Part shown: in pieces, positions 55,209-63,593 of the stretch
Layout: every line of letters begins with the position of its first letter
Position numbering within the stretch: the stretch's first letter is position 1
NCBI RefSeq assembly: GCF_000826545.1
Contig: NZ_CDME01000006.1
Location: 93,063 to 157,062, forward strand
DNA: 64,000 nt
Reading direction: 5' to 3'
Source: Kibdelosporangium sp. MJ126-NF4
GTDB taxonomy: Bacteria > Actinomycetota > Actinomycetes > Mycobacteriales > Pseudonocardiaceae
Translations under genes and position numbers: made by a program
The notes under the pieces: generated by a model
The model's input: the letters and a program-made list of their open reading frames with translations, nothing else
Databases searched by the model: none
What the model was told of the DNA's origin: nothing

Positions 55209-56213
55209 TCAGCCCCAGCAGTTCCGCAGGCCCCACGCGGTGTCCTGGCTCTGGATTCCGGAAATGGCCTTGTCGGTGATCACAGTGACGCCGGTGTTCA
55301 CGAATCCGCTCGGCTTCTGTTTGGTCCTGCCGAATTCGATCGCGGCCTGCACGCCCTGCGCCGCCATTTTCTTCGGGAACTGCATGACGGTCGCGACGAC
55401 TTTGCCATCCTTGACGTCCTGCACGCCCTGGCAGGAACCGTCGATCGAACCGATCACGACCTGGGCCGCGATTCCCTTGGCCTGCAGTGCCACATAGGCG
55501 CCACGCGCGGCGGGCTCGTTGAGCGTGTAGACAGCGTTCAACGACGCGTCGCGCTGCAGCAGGCTCTCAGTCGCGGACTGAGACTTGTTCTGGTCACCGT
55601 TGGTCGCCTCGGCGCCCGCGATCGCCGGGTCGCCGTTCTTCAGGCCCATACCCTGTAGGAACCCGTTGTGGCGCTGCTCGCTCACGGTCGAGCCGGGCGT
55701 GCCGTCGAGCATGATCACCTTCGCTGTCCTGCTGCCGAGCGCGGCCTTGACGTAGGTGCCCTGCATACGTCCGGCCTCGGTGTTGTCGCTGGCGAACGTG
55801 GCGTCGACGGCGTCCTTCGGGTCGGTCTCGGTGTCCAGCGCGATCACCAGAACACCCCGGTCACGGGCTTTCTTGATGGCACCGAGGATGCCGGTCGAGT
55901 TGCTCGGCGTGATGAGCAGCGTGCTGACGCCCTGCTGCACCAGGTTCTCGATCGCGGCGACCTGGCCCTCGTTGTCGCCGTCGAACTTCCCCGCCAGCGC
56001 GACCAGCTCGGCGCCCGCGCGCTCCGCCTCGGCTTTCGCCGAGTCGCGCAGTGCCACGAAGTACGGGTTCGAGTCGGTCTTGGTCACAAGCCCGACCTTG
56101 ATCTTGCCGCCATCGGCGGGTTGGCCACCACTCCCGGTCTTCTGGCTGGTACAACCACTCGCGGAGAACGCGAGCAGACCGGCGGCGATGATGGCGAGAC
56201 CACGTCGTCCCAT
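55209..56213 (-). CDS. sugar ABC transporter substrate-binding lipoprotein
   Basis: A 334-aa periplasmic-binding-protein-like lipoprotein (signal plus lipobox SASGC) of the ribose/galactose type: KVGLVTKTDSNPYFVALRDSAKAEAERAGAEL, then LITPSNSTGI, LDTETDPKDAVDATFASDN and GSIDGSCQGVQDV. It captures the sugar for the CUT2 permease. First gene of the operon, divergent from the LacI regulator with the operator palindrome between them. Confidence 0.92.
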   Translation of the reverse strand: MGRRGLAIIAAGLLAFSASGCTSQKTGSGGQPADGGKIKVGLVTKTDSNPYFVALRDSAKAEAERAGAELVALAGKFDGDNEGQVAAIENLVQQGVSTLLITPSNSTGILGAIKKARDRGVLVIALDTETDPKDAVDATFASDNTEAGRMQGTYVKAALGSRTAKVIMLDGTPGSTVSEQRHNGFLQGMGLKNGDPAIAGAEATNGDQNKSQSATESLLQRDASLNAVYTLNEPAARGAYVALQAKGIAAQVVIGSIDGSCQGVQDVKDGKVVATVMQFPKKMAAQGVQAAIEFGRTKQKPSGFVNTGVTVITDKAISGIQSQDTAWGLRNCWG

Positions 56214-56282
56214 GACTTCCTCCTGGCGAGCCTGGCGTGCCTGGTTGCGGGGAAGTTAATGATTCACATAGCCTGTCGCAAC

Positions 56283-56296
56283 CGTTTGCGCAAACG
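56283..56296. promoter_or_regulatory. LacI-family operator palindrome
   Basis: CGTTTGCGCAAACG is a perfect 14-bp palindrome with a central CG, the usual shape of LacI/PurR-family operators. It lies in the 129-bp gap between the divergent sugar operon and the LacI gene, 70 bp from the binding-protein start. It most likely lets the LacI protein repress both directions until the sugar or its phosphate binds. Confidence 0.82.
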
Positions 56297-56342
56297 CTTG
56301 GCGCCGCCTTTGTCCCAGGCGAAAGAGCACAGGGAGACACGC

Positions 56343-57347
56343 TTGGTCACCATGAAGGATGTCGCCCAGATGGCGGGCGTCTCCATCACGACGGTGTCGC
56401 ACGTGGTCAACTCCACGCGTGCGGTCGCGCCGGAGACCAAGTTCAGGGTGCTCGACGCGATCGAGCGGACCGGCTACACCGGTGACGCCATCGCCCGATC
56501 GTTGGTCACCGGCGGCACCCGATCGTTGGGTGTGGCGATCTCCCTCGTGGCCAATCCGTACTTCGGCGAACTGATCCAGGCGATCGAGCACGAGACCACC
56601 AAGTCGGGCTACACGCTCGTGCTCACCGACACCCACGACGAGCAGGCCACCGAGCAGTCCGCGGTCCGCACGCTGCGCTCACGCCGGGTGGACGGGCTGA
56701 TCCTGACGCCGTCGCCGCGTGCCGCCGGAACGGTCCTGCCGGAGCTCAAGCAACTGGGCATCCCGATGGTGCTGGTCGACCGGCTGACCGTGGGCACGGA
56801 CTTCGACCAGGTCGGCCCGGAGAACGTGCATTCCACGTCCGCGCTGGTGCAGCACCTCGCGGAACTCGGGCACAAGCGGATCGGCATCATCAGCGGCGCC
56901 GAGGGCCTGGCCACGACGTCCGAGCGGGTGCTCGGCTACCGGCTCGGCCTCGGCCGCTCCGGACTGAGCTGGGACGAGAGCCTCGTGCAGTCCGGTGAGT
57001 CCGCGGCGGAACCGGCGGCGGCCGCACTCGGCCGGTTGCTTGACTTAGCCGCTCCGCCGACCGCCGTTGTCGCGGGCAACAATGTGATGCTGTCCGGTGT
57101 TCTGCACGAGGCACGGAAACGTGATCTGAAAATCGGCAGGGAACTCGCGGTCGTCGGATATGACGACGTCGAATGGGCCGATCTGATCGATCCGCCGATC
57201 ACCACCATGGCGCAGCCGATCGCGGAAATCGGCCGGACCGCGGTGCGGATGCTGCTCAACCGGATCGCCGACCCGTCCCGCCAAGCGACCACCACCCGGT
57301 TGCAGCCGACATTGATGCACCGCAATTCCTGCGGTTGCCTGTCGTGA
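56343..57347 (+). CDS. LacI family transcriptional regulator of the sugar operon
   Basis: A 334-aa repressor. The LacI helix-turn-helix and hinge are canonical (TMKDVAQMAGVSITTVSHVV, then TGYTGDAIARSLVTGG), followed by a periplasmic-binding-protein-like effector domain (VAISLVANPYFGELIQAIE, VLVDRL, VVGYDDVEWADLI). TTG 56343 is chosen as start because a gggag site lies 6 bp before it; ATG 56352 is the alternative. It should control the divergent sugar transport genes. Its TGA stop lies inside the long inverted repeat that follows. Confidence 0.92.
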   Translation: MVTMKDVAQMAGVSITTVSHVVNSTRAVAPETKFRVLDAIERTGYTGDAIARSLVTGGTRSLGVAISLVANPYFGELIQAIEHETTKSGYTLVLTDTHDEQATEQSAVRTLRSRRVDGLILTPSPRAAGTVLPELKQLGIPMVLVDRLTVGTDFDQVGPENVHSTSALVQHLAELGHKRIGIISGAEGLATTSERVLGYRLGLGRSGLSWDESLVQSGESAAEPAAAALGRLLDLAAPPTAVVAGNNVMLSGVLHEARKRDLKIGRELAVVGYDDVEWADLIDPPITTMAQPIAEIGRTAVRMLLNRIADPSRQATTTRLQPTLMHRNSCGCLS

Positions 57348-57461
57348 GTGTTTTGGCCGGTTAGAACCGCTCGGCCTTACCGCTCACGACGATGCGAACC
57401 AGCACGCCGGTAAGAGTGTCGTGAGCGGTAAGGCCGGTTCTAACCGGCCAAAACACTCACG
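57343..57461. repeat. long near-perfect inverted repeat containing both flanking stop codons
   Basis: Arms at 57343-57390 and 57418-57461 are reverse complements over about 44 bp, differing by one 4-base insertion, with a 27-nt loop. Each arm begins CGTGAGTGTTTTGGCCGG and ends CCTTACCGCTCACGAC. The arm itself contains the smaller palindrome GGCCGGTT-AG-AACCGGCC. The TGA stop of LacI and the TGA stop of the convergent phosphotransferase gene are the same element, once in each arm. It should fold into a very stable bidirectional terminator. Confidence 0.88.
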
Positions 57462-58338
57462 AGGCGCGCACGCTGGTAACCCGGTCGAGCGTGGCGTAGC
57501 CCGCTGGTTCCCAGGTCGGTTTGCCCCCTGGCAGACCGAGCCTGCCGTTGCGTCCGATCCAGATCAGGCCGAGGGCGCGCAGCACGGCCCAGCCACGGGC
57601 CCGGGTGATGGTCGCTTCGTCGGCCTGCCCGTACGCGTCGAAGAACCGACTGGCCGCGCCCGCGGGCAACAGGATCCACGCGGCGGACAGATCGGTCGCG
57701 GGATCGCCCGCGCACATGTCGCCGAAGTCGATCACCCCGGCGAGCGTCCCGTCCCGGACGACCACGTTCGCCGGATGCAGGTCACCGTGCAGCCAGAGCG
57801 GCGCGCCGTGCCAGACGGGCGCTGCCAGGGCCTTCTCCCAGACCTCCCGCGCCCTGTCGGCGCTCGGGTAGTCGGCGATGACCTCGAACCACCTGTCGGT
57901 TCCTGCCCGCAGTCCGGCCAGGGGGACGCCGCGGTCAGGATTGGCCGGGGCATCGGCGGGCGCCGGGACATGCAACGCGACAAGGAACTCCGCGAGGATC
58001 TCGGCCGCGTCGACGCGGGTGATCGGCGCGTGGTCAGCCGGGTCGCCCTCGACCCAGCGCGCGATCGTCCAGGTGTGCTCGAACAGGCTCGACGGTGCGC
58101 CAATGCGCACCGGTGTGGGCGTGGGCAGCGGCAGACGGTCCGCCAACACCGGCAACCACTTCTGTTCGGTGCGCAGCAGAGCGGGCGCGTCCTCGGTGCG
58201 CGGCAGACGCACGGCCATGTCCTCGCCCAAGCGCCATACCTGGTTGCCCCAGCCTCCGTTGACGTCCCGGAGTTCGAGGTGCGCCAGATCCGGATGCTGA
58301 TCCGCCAGCAGGGCACGCACCAGATCCTGCTCGAACAT
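57457..58338 (-). CDS. aminoglycoside/choline phosphotransferase (APH) family protein
   Basis: A 293-aa kinase-like protein. ATP-site features near GGWGNQVWRLGEDMAVRLPR, catalytic loop WLHGDLHPANVVV (HGDxxxxN) and metal-binding VIDFGDMCAGDPATDLS. The family phosphorylates aminoglycosides, macrolides, choline, sugars or other small molecules; the specificity here is not known and it need not be a resistance gene. The ATG at 58338 is used; GTG 58347 is possible. Stop within the long inverted repeat. Confidence 0.88.
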   Translation of the reverse strand: MFEQDLVRALLADQHPDLAHLELRDVNGGWGNQVWRLGEDMAVRLPRTEDAPALLRTEQKWLPVLADRLPLPTPTPVRIGAPSSLFEHTWTIARWVEGDPADHAPITRVDAAEILAEFLVALHVPAPADAPANPDRGVPLAGLRAGTDRWFEVIADYPSADRAREVWEKALAAPVWHGAPLWLHGDLHPANVVVRDGTLAGVIDFGDMCAGDPATDLSAAWILLPAGAASRFFDAYGQADEATITRARGWAVLRALGLIWIGRNGRLGLPGGKPTWEPAGYATLDRVTSVRAS

Positions 58339-58346
58339 GACTGCCA

Positions 58347-59075
58347 CTAGCGGCCGCCGCTGATCGTCACGATCGACCCGGTCACGAACGACGCCGCGTC
58401 CGACAGCAGCCACATCACGCCGTCCGCGATCTCCTCGGGCTGGCCGCCGCGCCGCATCGGGACCAGCGGCGCCGTCCTGGCCACGCGGTCCGGCGCGCCC
58501 GCGGCCCCGTGCATCTCGGTCTCGATGATGCCGGGTGCGACGCAGTTGACCCGGATGCCTTCGTTGGCGACCTCCAACGCGAGGCCTTTCGTCAACGTCT
58601 CCACGGCCGCTTTGCTTGCCGCGTAATGAACCCATTCACCGGGTGAGCCTCGTTGCGCTGCGGTGGAGGAGATGTTGACGATCACGCCACCGGAACCGCT
58701 GTGCCTGGTGGACATCCGGCGGACGGCCTCGCGGTCGCACAGGAAGGTTCCGACCACGTTCACCTCGAGCACGTCGCGCACGGTCGCGACTTCCTGCTCG
58801 TCCAGCCTGGCGATCGTGTTGCCGGTGATGCCCGCGTTGCAGACGAGGCCGGTCACCGGGCCGAGTTCGGCCGCCGCGTCGAACAGCCGGACGACATCAG
58901 CCTCATCGGCGACGTTCGCCCTGACCGCGAGGCCGCCGGTGTCCTTCGCGACCGCGTTCGCGGCGGCCGCGTTGCCGACGTAGTTCACGACGACCTGATG
59001 CCCGGCCTTGGCCACCACCCGGCAGATCGCGGCGCCGATACCCCGGCTGCCGCCGGTGACGATCACAACACCCAT
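58347..59075 (-). CDS. SDR family oxidoreductase (FabG-like)
   Basis: A 242-aa classical SDR: VTGGSRGIGAAICR, VCNAGITGNT, catalytic ISSTAAQRGS and YAASKAAVETL, and the C-terminal SFVTGSIVTISGGR. Length and motifs fit ketoacyl-ACP reductase-like or 3-hydroxyacyl dehydrogenases. It sits just upstream of the phosphotransferase on the same strand with adjacent ends, so the two are probably co-transcribed. Confidence 0.92.
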   Translation of the reverse strand: MGVVIVTGGSRGIGAAICRVVAKAGHQVVVNYVGNAAAANAVAKDTGGLAVRANVADEADVVRLFDAAAELGPVTGLVCNAGITGNTIARLDEQEVATVRDVLEVNVVGTFLCDREAVRRMSTRHSGSGGVIVNISSTAAQRGSPGEWVHYAASKAAVETLTKGLALEVANEGIRVNCVAPGIIETEMHGAAGAPDRVARTAPLVPMRRGGQPEEIADGVMWLLSDAASFVTGSIVTISGGR

Positions 59076-59084
59076 ACGGCCAGA

Positions 59085-60206
59085 CTAGTGACTTCTCTCC
59101 AACAGGGCCGCTGCTTCGAGCACCATCCAGCCGCCCAGTTGGGACGACAGCTCGCGCTCCGCGATCCGGTGCCGCGGTGATCGGGGCACACGGGACGGAA
59201 TCGTCCAGTCCTGGCCGTAGAGGGGGCCGCCCCTGGCGACGGCACGGTTGCGCCAGGCCGCCGCCGCGCTCGTCAGGACAAGGCGTTCGGCGACGTGGCT
59301 GGCGGCCATCCCGGTCGCCGAGGCTCCGGTCAGCGCGGGCAGCCGGAGCGCGGCCAACGCCAGGTACCGCGCCAGGATGCCGGTGTAGATGCCGCCGTCG
59401 TCACCGCCCTGGCCCCGCAGCACGCCGTTGTTGGCCAGGTGCTCGGACACCGCGATGATCGTGCGCTCGGCGCGCTCGGCCCACACCGGGTCACCGGCCG
59501 CCAGTTCCAGGCAGACGCCCAGGTAGACGCCCTGGATGTAGGTGTACGCCTCCTTGATCGTCTCGCGGATCTCGCCGTCGAGGTTCACGTGCAGCCCGAC
59601 CCAGATCAACCCGGTGATCTCGTCGAGCAGCGTGTCCTCCATCCACTCCGCGATCGCCCGCGCGCGCTGCATGTCGATCCGGTCGCCGCAACGGGCCAGC
59701 AGGATCGTCGCCGGGCCGTTCACCCTGACGCTCTTGAGGTTCTCGTCCGACCGGGACCACAGGCCGCCGCCCGCGTGGTCGGTCCACGCCCCGCGCAGGC
59801 CACGCACGATGTCCCGGACCGCGATCTTCACCGGCGTGTACTGCGACGCGCGCATCAGCGCCAGGCCGAGCCACGCCGCGTCGCCGTAGTCCTCGTCCAC
59901 CCATCGGCGGCCGTGCCGCAGACGCACGCTGCGCACGATCCGGGCGATCGAGGTCGCGCGGATGGCCGTCGGGTTGCGCTCCTGGGCGTCGACCAGGCAG
60001 TCGATCAGGTGCGCCTGGGCGAAGTAGTTCCACTTGCCGAACAACCGCTCGCCACGAGTGGGTGGCCACCCGTCGACGGCGAGCAACGTGCCAGGGCGCG
60101 CCCACAGCCGGCGCAGGTGCCTGGCGTGCACACCCAACTCCGACACCGCGGCGCGCGCCGCCCACAAGCGGGCGGTGGCGACGAGCTCTCTGGCCATATG
60201 GCCCAT
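59085..60206 (-). CDS. glycoside hydrolase family 76-like protein
   Basis: A 373-aa protein with the repeated helical hairpins of a GH76 (alpha-1,6-mannanase) barrel: KWNYFAQAHLIDCLVDA, GGGLWSRSDENLKSVRVNGPATILLAR, TYIQGVYLGVCLELA. There is no signal peptide, so it is cytosolic unlike typical GH76 enzymes. The catalytic Asp-Asp pair of GH76 (YYDD) appears as YGD (EDYGDAAWLGLAL), losing the first Asp, so activity is doubtful. Start at ATG 60206, with a second ATG three codons later as alternative. Confidence 0.72.
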   Translation of the reverse strand: MGHMARELVATARLWAARAAVSELGVHARHLRRLWARPGTLLAVDGWPPTRGERLFGKWNYFAQAHLIDCLVDAQERNPTAIRATSIARIVRSVRLRHGRRWVDEDYGDAAWLGLALMRASQYTPVKIAVRDIVRGLRGAWTDHAGGGLWSRSDENLKSVRVNGPATILLARCGDRIDMQRARAIAEWMEDTLLDEITGLIWVGLHVNLDGEIRETIKEAYTYIQGVYLGVCLELAAGDPVWAERAERTIIAVSEHLANNGVLRGQGGDDGGIYTGILARYLALAALRLPALTGASATGMAASHVAERLVLTSAAAAWRNRAVARGGPLYGQDWTIPSRVPRSPRHRIAERELSSQLGGWMVLEAAALLERSH

Positions 60207-60275
60207 GGTGGTATCTGGATCGGTCCCGAGGTACCCCTCAGCGTGGTACGTGCCCCACTTGGGGGAATTAATCCA

Positions 60276-60917
60276 TCACCAGGCGGAATCCAGGTCGGCG
60301 TGGTCACGGATCCATGAGTGCATCACCACACCGGCGGCGACCCCGGCGTTGATCGACCGGGTCGAGCCGAACTGGGCGATCGACACCGTCATGCTCGCCG
60401 CCTCGCGGGCCTGTTCGGTGAGGCCAGGGCCCTCCTGACCGAACAGCAGCACGCAGTGCCGGGGAAGTTTGACAGTCTCAAGCCGGTGCGCGCCCGGTGT
60501 GTTGTCCACCCCGACCAGTGCCAGGTCCTCGGCTTTCGCGAACTCGACCAACGATGCCACGTCCGGGTGGTGCACCACGTGCTGGTAACGGTCAGTGACC
60601 ATGGCACCCCTGCGGTTCCACCGCCGCCTGCCGACGATGTGCACCGCCTTGGCCAGAAACGCGTTCGCGGTCCGCACGACTGTGCCGATGTTGTGGTCGT
60701 GCTGCAAGTTCTCGATCGCGACGTGAAAATCGTGCCGTCGGGTGTCGAGGTCGGCGATGACCGCCGCACGCCGCCAGTAGCGGTACGCGTCCACGACGTT
60801 GCGCTTGTCCCCGTCGGCCAGCAACTCCGGGTCGTACCTGGCATCGTCCGGCAACGGACCTTCCCACGGACCGACGCCGACAGGCTCGCCGAACACCCAC
60901 TCCGTCGGTCCGGTCAC
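60276..60917 (-). CDS. TrmH/SpoU family RNA methyltransferase
   Basis: A 213-aa SPOUT-fold methyltransferase that 2'-O-methylates ribose in tRNA or rRNA. The three SpoU motifs are clear: NIGTVVRTANAF, LLFGQEGPGLT and GSTRSINAGVAAGVVMHSW. There is a 50-residue N-terminal extension before the SPOUT domain. The specific RNA target is unknown. The downstream end overlaps nothing; its start overlaps the DUF2784 stop by 4 bp. Confidence 0.92.
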   Translation of the reverse strand: MTGPTEWVFGEPVGVGPWEGPLPDDARYDPELLADGDKRNVVDAYRYWRRAAVIADLDTRRHDFHVAIENLQHDHNIGTVVRTANAFLAKAVHIVGRRRWNRRGAMVTDRYQHVVHHPDVASLVEFAKAEDLALVGVDNTPGAHRLETVKLPRHCVLLFGQEGPGLTEQAREAASMTVSIAQFGSTRSINAGVAAGVVMHSWIRDHADLDSAW

Positions 60918-61288
60918 GCGTTCACTTTGACCTGGTCACGCCACCGGACGTACACACCGACATAGGACACGACGAGCGTCACGATCGCCAGCACTGCCAC
61001 CATCGGCAAGAGGTTACGCGGGACCAGGTCGTCGTAGATGTAGTACTCGTTGAAACCGCCGGGCAGCGACCCGAGACCCTGCCGGTGGCGGAAGTAGTCC
61101 TCCAACGCCGTCAGCGGGCACGGCAGCCACGGGATGACGTTGACCGCGACGCCCCACGCGGCGAAGAAGACGTGCACAAAGATGATCTTCGGCCAGCGCC
61201 AGGCGAGAAACCCGCCGAGACCGATGAAGATCAACGCGGCGAAATGCACCACAACGGTCACATCGGCCAGGAACGCGTCCACCGCCAT
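60914..61288 (-). CDS. DUF2784 membrane protein
   Basis: A 124-aa membrane protein with four hydrophobic segments and the conserved VVHFAALIFIGLGGFLAWRWP and PWLPCPLTALEDYFR, where the Cys-Pro loop is the DUF2784 hallmark. Function unknown. The ATG at 61288 has an agggtgg site upstream. Coupled with the RNA methyltransferase downstream. Confidence 0.88.
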   Translation of the reverse strand: MAVDAFLADVTVVVHFAALIFIGLGGFLAWRWPKIIFVHVFFAAWGVAVNVIPWLPCPLTALEDYFRHRQGLGSLPGGFNEYYIYDDLVPRNLLPMVAVLAIVTLVVSYVGVYVRWRDQVKVNA

Positions 61289-61368
61289 CACCACCCTGCA
61301 AGTTCTCCCCTTACCGCCAAGTCTGGCCGTGACAAGGCGTGGAAAGCAACTGTTCACGCAGGTAGTGG

Positions 61369-61396
61369 GGCTGCCCACTCCGAAAAGTGGGCAGCC
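61369..61396. terminator. hairpin terminator downstream of pyrE
   Basis: An 11-bp perfect stem (ggctgcccact, complement agtgggcagcc) with a 6-nt loop lies 10 bp past the pyrE stop. There is no clear T-run, which is common for actinobacterial terminators. It may also act as an attenuator-like end for pyrE alone. Confidence 0.7.
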
Positions 61397-61405
61397 AGCA
61401 CCCCT

Positions 61406-61957
61406 TTACAAACCCAGGTCGTCGAGACTCAGCAGGTAGCGGTACCGCAAGCCCGCGGCCTCGATGGCCTCCTTGGCGCCAGTGGCCCGGTCCACCACGG
61501 TGACCACACCGGTGACGTCGGCCCCGGCCTCGCGCAGCGCCTCGACGGCGGTCAGCACGCTGCCGCCGGTGGTCGAGGTGTCCTCGACCGCGAGCACACG
61601 CTGCCCGGCGACCTCGATGCCCTCGATCCGCCGCTGCATCCCGTGCCCCTTGGCGGACTTGCGGACGACGAACGCGTCGAGCACGTCCCCCTGCGCCGCG
61701 GCGGCGTGCATCATCGCGCACGCGACCGGGTCGGCACCGAGCGTGAGACCACCGGCGGCCACGTAGTCCCAGTCGGCGGTGAGCTGGCGCAGCAGCTTGC
61801 CGATCAGGGGAGCGGCGGCGTGCTGCAGCGTCGCCCGGCGAAGGTCGACGTAGTAGTCGGCCTCCTTGCCGGACGAGAGCGTCACACGGCCACGGACAAC
61901 AGCCAGTTCGGTGATGAGCCTTGCGAGTTCGGATTTGGCGTTCTGATCAACAAGCAC
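61406..61957 (-). CDS. pyrE: orotate phosphoribosyltransferase
   Basis: A 183-aa type I PRTase that makes OMP from orotate and PRPP in pyrimidine synthesis. The PRPP loop is VLAVEDTSTTGGSVLTAVE and the N-terminal RVTLSSGKEADYYVDLR is typical of PyrE. GTG start. It is not next to other pyr genes here. Followed by a hairpin terminator. Confidence 0.94.
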   Translation of the reverse strand: MLVDQNAKSELARLITELAVVRGRVTLSSGKEADYYVDLRRATLQHAAAPLIGKLLRQLTADWDYVAAGGLTLGADPVACAMMHAAAAQGDVLDAFVVRKSAKGHGMQRRIEGIEVAGQRVLAVEDTSTTGGSVLTAVEALREAGADVTGVVTVVDRATGAKEAIEAAGLRYRYLLSLDDLGL

Positions 61958-61999
61958 AGTGCCTATTGTCCTCGCTCCGCTCGGACAGGCTTGGTCGCC

Positions 62000-62614
62000 T
62001 CAAGCCGGTCCGAGCGTAGAACGAGACCAGCTCGGGATCGCTCGATACCGGAGAACCACGGCTCCGCCGTCGAAGACCTTCGAGTCGGCGAGCTCCAGCG
62101 GGAGATCCTTCGAGATTCCCTCGAACACTCGCGGCCCGTCGGCGAGCACCACCGGGCTCACGGCCAGCAGGTACTCGTCGACCAGCCCGGCGGTGGCGAT
62201 CGGCGAGAGGGTCGTCGGGCCGCAGGACAACAGGATGTTCTTCCCGTCCTGCCGCTTCAGGGTGGTGAGCTCCTCGACGAGGTCACCCCGGAGCACGACA
62301 CGCTTCGAATCCGGCTGGAGGGTGGTGGAGAAAACAACCTTGGTCAGCTTCTTCTGCGCAGCGGCGAACTCGCGGTCGGCCGCGGTGATGGTCGGCGCGT
62401 CCGGAGGAACTTCCCCGGCGGCGACCGTGTCCCAGTACGGGACGATCGCGTCGTAGGTGGTCCGGCCCATCGCCCACGTGTCGGCTTCGCCGAACAGGTG
62501 GGCGATGTAGGCCGTTTCCTCCTCGCCCCAGGGGAACGGCTCCCAGAATCCGCCGTCGGCGTTGGCGATGCGGTTGTCGAGCGTGGTCTGCATGTGGAAC
62601 ACGATCTTGCGCAC
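62000..62614 (-). CDS. dihydrofolate reductase family protein (RibD C-terminal-like)
   Basis: A 204-aa DHFR-fold reductase of the RibD-C/YyaP group: KIVFHMQTTLDNRIANADGGF, AMGRTTYDAIVPYW, NILLSCGPTTLS. It likely uses NADPH; the substrate is not folate by the usual active-site rules and is unknown. The start (GTG) has a ggagcc site 3 bp upstream. Upstream 62615-62779 holds no gene. Confidence 0.87.
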   Translation of the reverse strand: MRKIVFHMQTTLDNRIANADGGFWEPFPWGEEETAYIAHLFGEADTWAMGRTTYDAIVPYWDTVAAGEVPPDAPTITAADREFAAAQKKLTKVVFSTTLQPDSKRVVLRGDLVEELTTLKRQDGKNILLSCGPTTLSPIATAGLVDEYLLAVSPVVLADGPRVFEGISKDLPLELADSKVFDGGAVVLRYRAIPSWSRSTLGPA

Positions 62615-62779
62615 GGTGGCTCCTTCGGAGTGGCAACTCGGCCCGTCCGGTGACCAGCGATGCTGAGCGCGTGCCCGGATCGGTGCCGCAGTGATGACCA
62701 GCTCGCGGTCGGAAACTCACCGGCGACGGCCCCGGCTCGGGGCACGACCGTGCCAAGTGTCACACCGAGCAGTCTCGGC

Positions 62780-63580
62780 TCAGCCGAGGCCGCGATCGTC
62801 CTGCTTCAGCGCCGTGTCGACGGCGAGCCCGGCGGCGACGACCAGACTGGCGATCGGGTTCTGCAGCTGGCGGTGGATCTGCACGACGTAGTTGTCCGCC
62901 GTGGTGAACATCGTCCTGGCGAAACCTTCCCAGGTCTTGGTGATCCGGGCGATCTCCTGGCCGGTGTGGTCGTGGATCATGAAGTTCCACGCGCGCCAGT
63001 TCTCGCCGCGGATGCCGCCGACCTGCTGGCCGTTGACGACGAACGCGAAGTTGATCTTCCCGATCATGTTCTCCTGGATGATCTCGCCGATCGGCTGGCC
63101 GTTGCCGTGCTCGACGATGATCCGGGACTTGAAGACCTTCGCGGGCCTGGTCAGCCGCAGCACCGGCTGGCCGGTGAGATCGCGCACCTCCAGCTTGTGC
63201 GTCATGAACTGGTCGTAGCTGGAGAGGAAGCGCACCGCCTTCTTCAGCGCGCTCTGGCCGACCTGCACGACCGCCCCCAACTGGCGGCCGTTCTGGTCGA
63301 AGACCATGTACTCGTTGGACATCTCGATCAGCTTGGTCTTCTGGTTCACCACGAGCACCGGCTCGGTGAACAGCGTCCCGCCACCCTGTGCCGTCGCGGC
63401 ACCTCCGGCCTCCTGGACCTGGTGGCGCACTCGGTTGGGGTCGGGCTGCCCGTCCAGTTCCAGCTCCCACGAGCTGGCGTCGTGCTTCTGCTGGGTGTTG
63501 TTGGTCCACTGCTGACCGTCCCACCAGCGCAGCACCGTGGAACCGGGCTGCTCGGGGTACCAGCCGGGCGGTTGGCTCAT
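62780..63580 (-). CDS. DUF2510 / phospholipid scramblase-like (LURP-one fold) protein
   Basis: A 266-aa protein. Residues 1-27 are a DUF2510 motif (PPGWYPEQPGSTVLRWWDGQQWT), often found on surface-targeted actinobacterial proteins. Residues 65-260 resemble the scramblase/LURP-one tubby-like barrel (EPVLVVNQKTKLIEMSNEYMVFDQNGRQLG; RAWNFMIHDHTGQEIARITKTWEG). In bacteria this fold may bind lipids; no scrambling is shown. No signal peptide. Confidence 0.82.
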   Translation of the reverse strand: MSQPPGWYPEQPGSTVLRWWDGQQWTNNTQQKHDASSWELELDGQPDPNRVRHQVQEAGGAATAQGGGTLFTEPVLVVNQKTKLIEMSNEYMVFDQNGRQLGAVVQVGQSALKKAVRFLSSYDQFMTHKLEVRDLTGQPVLRLTRPAKVFKSRIIVEHGNGQPIGEIIQENMIGKINFAFVVNGQQVGGIRGENWRAWNFMIHDHTGQEIARITKTWEGFARTMFTTADNYVVQIHRQLQNPIASLVVAAGLAVDTALKQDDRGLG

Positions 63581-63593
63581 CTGCGGTTTCCTT

